The position numbers and the translations under genes are program-made. Below are positions 1 through 10,800 of a stretch of DNA of 64,000 nt, in pieces (within the stretch, counting starts at the first letter, position 1; each line of letters begins with the position of its first letter). The stretch covers positions 124,001-188,000 of the forward strand of contig NZ_JBHSLA010000002.1 in NCBI RefSeq assembly GCF_042657385.1, given 5' to 3'. This DNA is from Algorimicrobium hallyeonense. Its GTDB lineage: Bacteria; Bacteroidota; Bacteroidia; Flavobacteriales; Flavobacteriaceae. The notes under the pieces are model-generated. The model saw only the letters and a program-made list of their open reading frames with translations. It searched no databases and had not been told where the DNA came from.

Positions 1-1
1 C

Positions 2-1807
2 CTTATTAAAAAACAGAAAAAACGTACGCTTGCTTCGGCTAGTAGTACATCCAAATTAGATGCTGATGCTAAAGCGGAACGAGCAGAACAAAAAGCATTG
101 GAATTAGAAGAAAAAAGATTAGCTATAGAAGCTAGAGCTCTTGCACGTGAAGAAGCTAAAGAAGAAGCTAGAATAGAACGCGAAGCGAAAGCTGCGGCTT
201 TGGCAGAATCTCAAGTCGAAGACGAAAACCAAGCGCAAGCAGCCGAAGCAACGGCTCAAGCACAAGCAGCCGAGGAAGCAAGATTAGCAGCCGAAGCAGC
301 AGCCCAAGCACAAGCAGCCGAGGAAGCAAGATTAGCGGCCGAAGCAGCAGCCCAAGCGCAAGCAGCAGAAGAAGCAAGATTAGCAGCCGAAGCAACTGCT
401 CAAGCACAAGCAGCCGAGGAAGCAAGATTAGCAGCCGAAGCAACGGCCCAAGCACAAGCAGCAGAAGAAGCAAGATTAGCAGCCGAAGCAACGGCTCAAG
501 CACAAGCAGCCGAGGAAGCAAGATTAGCGGCCGAAGCAGCAGCCCAAGCCCAAGCAGCAGAAGAAGCAAGATTAGCAGCCGAAGCAACGGCTCAAGCACA
601 AGCAGCAGAAGAAGCAAGATTAGCGGCCGAAGCAGCAGCCGAAGCACAAGCAGCCGAGGAAGCAAGATTAGCAGCCGAAGCAGCAGCCCAAGCCCAAGCA
701 GCCGAGGAAGCAAGATTAGCAGCCGAAGCAGCAGCCCAAGCCCAAGCAGCAGAAGAAGCAAGATTAGCAGCCGAAGCAGCGGCTCAAGCACAAGCAGCCG
801 AGGAAGCAAGATTAGCAGCCGAAGCAGCGGCTCAAGCACAAGTAGCCGAGGAAGCAAGATTAGCAGCCGAAGCAACTGCTCAAGCACAAGCAGCGCAATC
901 ACGGGTCATAGAAACGGATGTTGCTATAACTCAAAAAGATGATTTAGCTAAATCCATGTACGCAATTACCGAGTCAACAAAAGACTCTGAAAAAGAACAA
1001 GAAATTTTATTAGTGCGATTAAACGAAGTTGTTATTTCTAAAAATAAGGATCTGAAAGATCTTAAAGAAGAAAATGATTTAAGTGAACAAGGAATTTATA
1101 TGGAACCTAAACCATTTAAGAGTATTTCAGCGGAAAACAGAGCAATGGAAGCTATCAAATCGGATTTAGATATTATAATAAATAAGCGTAACGAAGATAT
1201 TAAGAATTTAGAAAATCTATATATACAACGCATCCAAAAAGGTTCAAATAAAAATGATGAAACCACTAAATATTATTTAGAAACTATTCGTGGTTTAAAA
1301 GCGGATCAAGCAGAAGCTGAACGAACCAGAGCTAGTTTAGTGTCAACATTAGAATCTATAAAATTAGCAACAGAAATTGAAAGAAAACGTCGAATTAAAC
1401 GTGCGCTATACGATAATGAAAAGGATAGGTATAATAAAGATATGGCGACGCTTGAAAGAATTAAAAACAGCACCCCATTAAGTACGGTTCCTTTAACGGC
1501 AGAAGATTTTGATTCTGGTGAGAAGCAGAGCAGTAATGTGCAAATTTTAAAAGGTGTTCAGAATGTTGATAACGGTTACTATATGATAGTTGCCGTGCAT
1601 AAAAATGTTAGTGAACGAGATGCTTTTTTAGAAAAAGCTATCGCTGCCGGACAATCAAACATTAATTTCTTTTTTGATGTAAATTCGAGTAAGTACTTTA
1701 TTTACTATCAAAAATTTGATTATGTAGAAGAGGCTATGAGAGCCCTAGAAACTAAAGGAAATAAACCCTATAACCAAGAAATGTCTGTAGTTAAGATAGA
1801 AGATTAA
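2..1807 (+). CDS. C-terminal part of a repeat-rich T9SS/gliding-associated protein, 5' end outside window
   Basis: The reading frame is open back to the first bases, so the gene begins upstream of the window; an internal TTG near base 98 is not a convincing start. About 600 residues are visible. They comprise a charged Ala/Glu/Lys/Arg-rich stretch, 13 copies of a 16-residue unit (core EEARLAAEA, predicted continuous helix or coiled coil), a further Lys/Glu-rich helical region, and a compact C-terminal ~90-residue domain that resembles SPOR-like modules (GYYMIVAVH, KYFIYYQKF). The gene lies 71 bases upstream of a SprB-type adhesin. Long PorP/SprF-family proteins of Flavobacteriaceae can carry C-terminal extensions like this, so the missing N-terminus may be a PorP/SprF barrel. 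That assignment is inference from context and from memory of the family. An OmpA-type envelope protein is the main alternative. Confidence 0.6.
   Translation, partial: LIKKQKKRTLASASSTSKLDADAKAERAEQKALELEEKRLAIEARALAREEAKEEARIEREAKAAALAESQVEDENQAQAAEATAQAQAAEEARLAAEAAAQAQAAEEARLAAEAAAQAQAAEEARLAAEATAQAQAAEEARLAAEATAQAQAAEEARLAAEATAQAQAAEEARLAAEAAAQAQAAEEARLAAEATAQAQAAEEARLAAEAAAEAQAAEEARLAAEAAAQAQAAEEARLAAEAAAQAQAAEEARLAAEAAAQAQAAEEARLAAEAAAQAQVAEEARLAAEATAQAQAAQSRVIETDVAITQKDDLAKSMYAITESTKDSEKEQEILLVRLNEVVISKNKDLKDLKEENDLSEQGIYMEPKPFKSISAENRAMEAIKSDLDIIINKRNEDIKNLENLYIQRIQKGSNKNDETTKYYLETIRGLKADQAEAERTRASLVSTLESIKLATEIERKRRIKRALYDNEKDRYNKDMATLERIKNSTPLSTVPLTAEDFDSGEKQSSNVQILKGVQNVDNGYYMIVAVHKNVSERDAFLEKAIAAGQSNINFFFDVNSSKYFIYYQKFDYVEEAMRALETKGNKPYNQEMSVVKIED
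272..895 (+). repeat. 13 tandem copies of a 48-bp coding repeat
   Basis: Thirteen uninterrupted 48-bp units, 624 bp in total and all in frame, each encode 16 residues (EEARLAAEA plus a T/A-AQAQAA linker). Variation is mostly synonymous (gag/gaa, gcg/gca, ccc/cca) or T/A at one position. One copy has E for Q in the linker and one has V for A. Keeping the frame and the heptad-like Ala/Glu spacing suggests selection for helix length. The antisense strand is also open here, only because of the repeat's composition. Confidence 0.95.
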
Positions 1808-1834
1808 AAATAGAGTGCCCCATTTGCTCTTTTT
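1806..1834 (+). terminator. weak hairpin with T-run after the repeat-protein gene
   Basis: AGAG pairs with CTCT around an 11-nt loop, extended past one mismatch by an A-run against the following T-run. The stem is short and G+C-poor, so it may only attenuate, and read-through into the adhesin gene is possible. Confidence 0.3.
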
Positions 1835-1878
1835 AATGCCCCTTAAAAAGATTGAATGTTTATATAAACAAAGATATC

Positions 1879-4800
1879 ATGAAAAAACCTACTTTTTTTA
1901 AGATTAGCATTGTTGTAATCATACTTTTTATGAGTTTACAATCAATTGCTCAAAACTTCGTGCCCTTCACACCAAGATTTAACAGTGACTTAAAAGGCGA
2001 TATTCGTCTCATTGGAAATAATATCTTAGGGCCAAGCAATAATCCATTTAACAATACATCTGTATACAACCATAATGTTGATATGCGCTATATTGATATT
2101 GATGGAGATCCATCCACTTTTAACTCTACGAGTGCCGATTTAGAAATACCAAACCCAAACTGCTATAGAATTGTCCATGCAGGTTTATATTGGGGAGCTG
2201 TTACTAATGGAAGCGACCCAATAACCAATGTCAAGTTTAAAGGACCCACTGGCGGTTATAATGATGTGGTAGGTACGGTTATTTATGAAGCCAACGGTGT
2301 TGAAACCGGAAATAGTTTTCCATATTCCTGTTATGCAGATGTTACTTCAATCGTTACTGGTTTGGCTAACGATTTAGGTACTTATACCGTAGGGAACGTG
2401 TCAACATTACAAGGAGAAACCTCTAATTTTAATCCTTATAATGGAACTGGTTTATCCGCAGGGTGGTCGCTATTTATCGTTTTTGAAGATCCAACCTTGC
2501 CAGGAAAATCTATCACCAGTTTTGATGGTTTTAGTTCAATTAATAGTTCTGTTAATGTGGATATTCCAGTATCAGGATTCCGAACCGTTCCGGCACCAGT
2601 TCCTGTAAGAGCAAACTTTGCTTTTGCGGCGCTAGAAGGGGATAGCCCTATTCAGAATGACAGATTAATTCTTAATGGTGTTACGATGTCTGCGGTAGAT
2701 AGACCAGCAAATAACTTTTTTAATTCCACTGTAACTCAATTGAGTGCCTTACCTGTTAATAACAGAGTCCCTAACAGTGCAAATACTTTAGGTTTTGATA
2801 CAGGTATTATGGTAATTCCTAACCCAGGAAATACCGTCATTGGTAATGGAGATACAACTGCTACTATTAGGTTAGAAAGTAATCAAGATCAGTATTTTGC
2901 TTACTTCTGTGCTTTTGCTGTCGAAATTATTGAACCAAGAATCGTATTAACCAAAATAGTAGAAGATGATTTTGGAGTCAATATTGGTGGTCAAACAGTG
3001 GGTTTAGGAACTTCATTAAATTATGTAATTGGTTTTAATAATACAGGTAATGATGATGCCGACAACTTAACCATAAGAGACGTGCTTCCTGTTAATGTTA
3101 TTTTTAACTATCCGGCAGATCTAGGTGTTTTACCACCGGGCGTTACCGTACAAAGTTATAATCCAGCAACAAGAGAGCTTATTTTTAGCGTTGATAATTC
3201 TATTGTAGAGCAAGGAGATCCTGTTACTGAAATTAGAATCCATGTACAAGTAGTAGAAAGTTGTGATAGTTTAGCAGATGCCTGCTCGAACATTATAAAC
3301 AATCAAGCCTTTGCTACCTACGGAGGTATTGAAAATCCGAATTTTATTATTTCAGACGATCCAAGTTTAAACACTAATACAGGTTGTTTAATTATACCGC
3401 AAGCAACGAACTTTTTAGCAGATTTGGACTGTGAATTTATAGAAAATGTCATTTTATGTGGAGACACAGTTCAACTAACAGCCGGAAATGGCTATGATTC
3501 CTATTCTTGGTCCACCAGTCCAACAGGCACACCGGTAATTGGAACAACGCAATCCATAACCGTGGCTGCAACAGGTACTTATTACGTTTATAATACAGCT
3601 ATAGCACCCTGTCAATCCATTACCCAAACGTTTGTGGTTACTAATTATGGAGGTACTACTTTAACAAACCCAGTTATTCCGTTTGCCGATGAAGTTGTAA
3701 CCTGTCCAAATGACGGAAAATTATTACCAAATATATTTTTGTGTGGTGCTAATGATTTCACTTTAATTGAAACCCAAATTACAGATGCATCATCAATAAT
3801 ATGGGAACAATTAGATGAGGGGAGCTGTACGCCAGTTGTCAACGCAGATTGTGCAAATGAAGATGGGGCTTGTACTTGGAATCAAGTAGGAACCGGTTCA
3901 AATTTTAATGCGAATACTTCTGGGCAATTTCGATTAACGATTAATTATGAAGGTGGTTGTTTTAATCAGTTTTATTTTAATGTGTATCAAAATGTTTTAA
4001 ACCCAACCGTAACGAGTAATGATATTATCTGTACAACGCCGGGACAAATAACCGTTGGAGGTGTACCAAATGGTTACGAATATAGCATTGATGGCGTTAC
4101 ATACCAAGCAAGTAATGTTTTCCCTATTACTGTGGCGGGAACTTATACGATTTTCATCCGACAGATAGGCGCTTCAACAAATCCATGTGTTTTTACAGTT
4201 CCAGATGTTCAAATTAGAGCGCGTGATTTCACTGTGTCTTTAACAGTAGCACAACCACTTTGCTATGGCGATAGAGGTAGTATTACGTTGGCAGCCAATG
4301 ATGTGCGACCACAATATTTCTTTTCAATTTATGACGGTGGAACATTGGTAAATAGTGTTGGTCCAATAACAGAGAATAATTACACATTTTCCAACTTAAA
4401 TCCAGGAATCTATACAACTCTTGTTGAAACTGAAGATGGGTGTACACATACCGAAGATGTTGAAATCATTGAACCACCTTTATTAACAGCAACGTCAGCG
4501 CTTACAAGTCCATTAACTTGTACAGATGGAGAAATTACCGTTTATCCCAATGGCGGCACACCACCTTATTTTTACTTTGTAAATAGTGGAACGGTTTTCC
4601 AAACGGTTCCTGAAGTTGTGGTTACAGCTCCAGGCGTTTATAATATTACCGTTATAGATTCTAATAACTGTGAAGCTACTACAACGATAACCGTGGAAGC
4701 TACTTTAGCACCAGAATTCACGGTAAATCAAACTAATATTGCGTGTGAAGGAGCAGGAAATGGCTCCATAACTGTAAATGTTACCAATCCAAACGGAAAT

Positions 4801-7800
4801 AGCTTATTATATAGTATTGACGGTGGCGTTACCTTCGTGAGTTCTAATGTATTTACAGGACTTCCTGCAGGAGATTATGATGTGGTTGTTCAATATACTA
4901 CTGGACCAGATGTTTGTGTTACAGATCCGCAAACGATAACGATTACAGAAAGCGACCCAATTACAGGAACCCTTACGTTAACAACGCCATACACCTGTAC
5001 TACAAATGGTGAAATTACGGTTACAGGAGTTTCAGGTGGAACATTGCCTTATACGTATAGCATTGATGGTGTTACGTTCCAAGCAGGAAACACCTTTTCT
5101 GGTTTATCAAATGGCACATACACAATTACTGTTCAAGATGGTAGCGGGTGTGCAGTAATTGTAGGTAGTATTACTATTGACCCGTTAAATCCTCCAACGG
5201 ATTTAACATTTGATAATACGGCATTGAGTTGTCCATTAAATACGTCAACAATAACCATTACAGGAACTACTGGCGGTGTTGGAAATTTAGAATATCAAAT
5301 TATTGCACCAGCAACAGAAGCAACACCTTACCAATCGTCCAATGTATTTGCTGATTTAGCGCCGGGAACTTATACGTTCCAAGTTAGTGATGAAAATGAT
5401 TGTACGTATACTGAATCCTATACAATTAACCCGTTACCAGCATTATCTGTTATAGGTCAAAACATCAGTAATGTGACATGTTTTGGTGATTCAGACGGGT
5501 CTATTCAATTTACAGTATCGGGTTCAACAACATTCACCTATACCATAAATGGAGGCGCTTCAACAGCAGGAACATCTCCTATAGTTTTAAATAGTCTTTC
5601 TGCGGATACCTATACAATTGTTGTAACCGACACGACAACTAATTGTGAAGCTACAGAAACATTAACTATAGATGGCCCAACTACTGCTCTAAGTATTTCA
5701 ACAACTGTTAGCCCAATTACCTGTAACGGAAATGGACAAGTAGTCATAAATGCAACAGGAGGTTGGGGCGGAAATTCCTATAGTTTAACCTTACCAGATG
5801 GAACTGTCCTTCCGGCACAAGCGAGTAATACCTTTACAAATCTATTACAAACAGGAACGTATACAGCAACTGTAATAGATACACAAGGTTGTACAGTAAC
5901 AACGACTTTCGATTTACTGGTTCCAACAAGTCCAACAGCTACTATTAATGTAGCTTCAGATTATTGTTTTGATGCAACTAATGCAGCAACTTTAGAGGTA
6001 ATTGCATCTGGTGGTCAGCCACCTTATGAATATAGTATCAATGGTGCTCCATTTACTTCAGATAATACGTTTAATAATTTAGTTCCAGGAACATATACCA
6101 TTATAGTAAGAGATGCCTATGGTTGTACTTTTACAATGCCTGCTGAAACTATTGCAGCTCAATTAACCGTGAGTACAATAGTAACTAAAGATTTGGATTG
6201 TACAACATCCCCAGACGCTCTTATTACAGGAACAATAACTGGCGGGTATCCACCATTTACATATGAGGTATCTGTTAATGGAGGTGCATTTACAGCGTTA
6301 GGCGCAACAGGCTCTCCATTTACGTATGCTACTGCAAATGATGGAACCTACCAATTTCAAATAATGGATGCCCAAGGATGTACAGCACTTTCAACGGTTA
6401 ATACCATTGATGTACTTACGTTACCTGAAATTGTTTCAGTAACAGAAACACAACCTATTTTATGTCATGGTGATGAAAACGCTGCTATTGATGTTGTAAT
6501 TAACACAACCGTTGGCGAGCCTGTATTTGTAATTAATGTGTATAATACAACTACTGGTTTTGATTATGGCACACAAACTTCAGGTTTAGCTGCAGGATCA
6601 TATACCATTACCTTAACCGATAACAATTCCTGTACAGACACGGAAACTATAATTATTGCTGAACCATCACCAATCAATGTGGTGCATCATGCTGTTCCTA
6701 TTACGTGTAGCCCAAGTGGTGTGTCCCAAGGGTCAGTTATTGTGGACAGCGTAAGTGGCGGTACACCACCTTACAATTACTTTGTAACGGGAACCAATGG
6801 ATACAATAATTCTGAACTTAATAATGCGGGAACAACATCTATAAGCTTTGATGTGGTTGATTTTGGATTATATCAAATTAATGTGGTTGATGCTAATGGT
6901 TGTTCAGTGTTAGTTCAAGATGTGCTTGTGGCGTCACCACCAGACGATTTAGATATTAATATAACGGCAACAGCCGACTGTCTTTTAGGAGGCGAAGCCG
7001 TTGTTACCATTGGCACGACTTTAATTAGTCCTGGACCTTTCTACTTTAGTCTTTACCCAGCAACAGGTACAGCACCAGGTGGTTCATGGGTTCCAGAGTT
7101 AACACCAGGTTCTGCTACGTTTGACAATTTATTACCAGGTGTAACATATACCTTTATTGTTTATGACTCATCAACTGGCTGTAGTTATTATGAAACAGCT
7201 ACAAGTCCAATTCCTACAAATTCAACGCTAACGGCTACGGCGGTTACGGCAAATAACATTACCTGTACAGGTAGTGCGGACGGCAATGTGTCATTTACAA
7301 TTAACAGTACCTATGGTGCTGCTACCAATGTAACTTATGAAATTTTCGATTCGTTATCATTGGTAACAACAGGAATTAGTGGGGCAGGAACAGTGCCAGG
7401 AAATGGTTCTTTACCCGTTGCTAATTTAGGACCATTACCTTTTGGAAATTACTTTGTTTTAATAAGTGAAACATCAGGGCCAAATACAGGCTGTAGCGTG
7501 GTTACCGTGCCTTTTAATATTACGGAGTCTGCTTTTGAATTAAGTGTAACAGCAACTGTTGATCAGAATGCAAATTGTAATCTTAATTCTGGAGTTATAA
7601 GCGCTATTGCAACGGATGGAACACCGCCATATATGTATCAAATTACTACAACGGCAACTGCACCTTTGGCAACCGACCCATATTGGGCTTCAACTAGCAC
7701 GTTTAATATGGATGCTAATAGTTATTATGTACATGCTATGGATGCTTATGGATGTATTAGAACCACACCTGTTTTAGTATTACCTATGGATCCTTCACCA

Positions 7801-10800
7801 GTAGTTTCTGCAACTGTAAGTAACCAATGTAATACTGCTGAAGGGGCTTTTGAAATAGATGTTGCATTATCAACTGTAGGAATGCCACCTTATACATTTA
7901 GTGTAAATGGAGGTGCATTTCAATCGCAAACTGTACCATTCACAATCCAAAATTTAAACTCCGGTAGTCATACTATTGAAGTACGAGATGTTAATGGTTG
8001 TGGAAATACAGTGACTGTAAATATTGAAGCACCTTTAGGAATTTCTCCAACAGTAACCGGAATTACAACATGTTCGGATGATGATGGCGAAATTACCGTA
8101 ACAGCGCAAGGTGGAACTGGAACCTACTCTTATAGCATTAGCCCAAATCCTGCAACAATTAGTTTAACTGGAAATGTATTCTCCGGTGTACCATCAGGAA
8201 CGTATATAGTAACCATTACAGACGCAACCACAGGTTGTACAGAAGATGCGAGCATTACTTTAGATGCTGCAACACCTGTTAGTTTTACTACCACTGTTAC
8301 AGATGTAATTTGTAATGGTAGCAATGAAGGCGTGATTACGGTTCTTTTAGATGCAGGAAACGATAACCCTATTTACACCTATGAAATACTAGCACCAATA
8401 GTTGTGGCGCCTCAAAGCTCAAATGTTTTTACAGGGTTACCGGCGGGAACATACACCGTGCAAGTAAATTCTGGTAGAGGTTGTTCTGCAACTGCCAATG
8501 TTATTATTGATGAACCAACCTTACTAACGGTTTCTGGAACGGCAACCGATTTTGCGTGTGCTGCTGATGGTTCAGTAAACAGCTCCGTTTTAACAATTTC
8601 GGAAGTAGGAGGAACACCTTCTTATACCTATAGTATTGATGGTGTAAATTACTTTGCTTCTAATGTGTTCGATATCATAGATACAGGAAGTGCCCAAACA
8701 ATTACACTATATGTAAAAGATGGTAACGGGTGTATTGCAACAAATACAGTTACTATTTTACCATTGCCAACTTTAACAGCAGCAACAGTTGCTGAAGCAA
8801 CACCAATAGATTGTAATAACACAGGTTCTATAGCCATTACGGTAACTGGAGGCTCCGGAAATTTTGAATATCAAATGTTACCAGATGGAACGCCTCAAGC
8901 TTCTAACATCTTCAATATTACATTGCCTGGTGAGTATTATTTCCTTGTAACCGATTTAGATACAGGATGTACTATAGCCACAGCAGCTTATACTGTTTCA
9001 CCATTCGATACGGTTGATGCAACTGCAACAGCTACCACAGCCGTAACTTGTTTTGGAGATAATAATGGTGCCATTGAAATTAATGTAACTGGTTACACCG
9101 GAACATATAATTATGAAGTTTTTGACAATACAGGAACTTCAGTACTTGGACCAATTGCCTCTAATACTACAACGAACCCACAAGCTATAACCGGTTTATT
9201 AGCGGGTAACTATACCGTTGAAGTTACCGAAACGGCAAGTCCGTTTTGTTCAACCACTACCAATGTGGTAACGGTTACATCACCAACGGAAGCGTTAACA
9301 GTTGTTGCTTTAGAAACGTCCAACGTAACCTGTACTAATGATTTAGGAACCATTACCGCTACAGCAACAGGTGGTTGGGGAACTTATCAATATGAGTTAA
9401 CGGGCGCGTCACCGGTTGCATATTCATCAAACAATACGTTTGAGAATCTATCAGCAGGAACGTACACCGTAAATGTAATGGATGCTGGAGGGTGTATTGC
9501 TTCAGATACAGTAACGCTAAATATTCCGGCACCAATTGATGCAACGGTTATACCTAGCACAACCTTATTATCATGTTTTGATGATGCAAATGCTACTATT
9601 ACAGTAACCACAACAACAGGTGGACAAGGAAGTAATTACTCGTACACATTAAATATGCTTTCACCTACTAGTAGTTCTTCAGGACCACAAACCTCTCCTG
9701 TATTTGGAGGATTAGGCGTTGGAACGTATCAAGTTATAGTAACGGATGGATACGGTTGTAGTTTTACATCGCCTAATATTACAATTACGCAGCCAACACC
9801 AATTCAAGCTAGCTTGGTGAAAACCACGTCACAAACCTGTTTAACGGAAGCAACACTTACGTTAAGTGCTTCTGGTGGAACAGGACCTTATACGTATAGT
9901 GCTAATAGTTCGTTTACACCAGTTTTAGGATCTTTTGCAACATCAACAACTTTTACAGTTCCTGTTGGAGTTTATGAATACTATGTACAAGATGCTAATG
10001 GTTGTATTGCTATTGTTTCTAATGAAATAACAATTGATCCATTACCGGATTTAACACTTAATTTATCATTAACCAATGCCATTATTAATTGTGCTGGAGA
10101 TGGAACAGGCGTTATTGTTGCAACTGCTGAAGGTGGATTAGGAAATTATGTATATACATTATTAGATACATTAGGAAATCCGATACCTGCTATTCAAGCT
10201 AGTCCAGGTATTTTTACGGAGCTTTTTGCAGGTACTTATATTGTTCAAGTGGTTAGTGGTGACTGTTTAACAACTTCAAACCCTATAAATATAACGGAAC
10301 CTGCTGCACCTCTAATAGCACCTTTTACGGTTACAGATGTTTCGTGTTTTGGTGCAAATGATGGCTCTGTAGTTATTAATGCTTCAGGCGGAACAGGAAT
10401 CATTAAATACGCCATTTCACCGCAATTAAATCAGTTTTTCGATAGTGGTGTTTTTGAAGATTTAGAACCAGGAACGTATGATGTTATTGTACAAGATGAA
10501 TTAGGATGTTACTTAACTCTTAATTTCACTATCGTTGAACCAGCTCCTGTATTTATAACGTTCGATTCATTAACCATTATTGAAGAAATTTGTGAAGGTG
10601 ATTTGGATGGTGAGTTTAGTATTGAAATTTCAGGAGGAACACCGCCTTATTCAGTAAGCCTTGATGATTATAATGGTCCTTATACCGTAGGAACTAGTGG
10701 TCAAACAATATTTGATTTTACAGGTGTCGCTGGTGGAAACCATACAGTTTATGTGCGGGATAGTTCTGGTTGCGATTCGGAAATGTTGATACCTTTCCCT

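Noticed and set aside
168..902. Long Leu/Arg-rich minus-strand ORF opposite the 48-bp repeats
   Set aside because: It is an effect of the repeat's codon composition on the antisense strand; no start context or recognisable domain.
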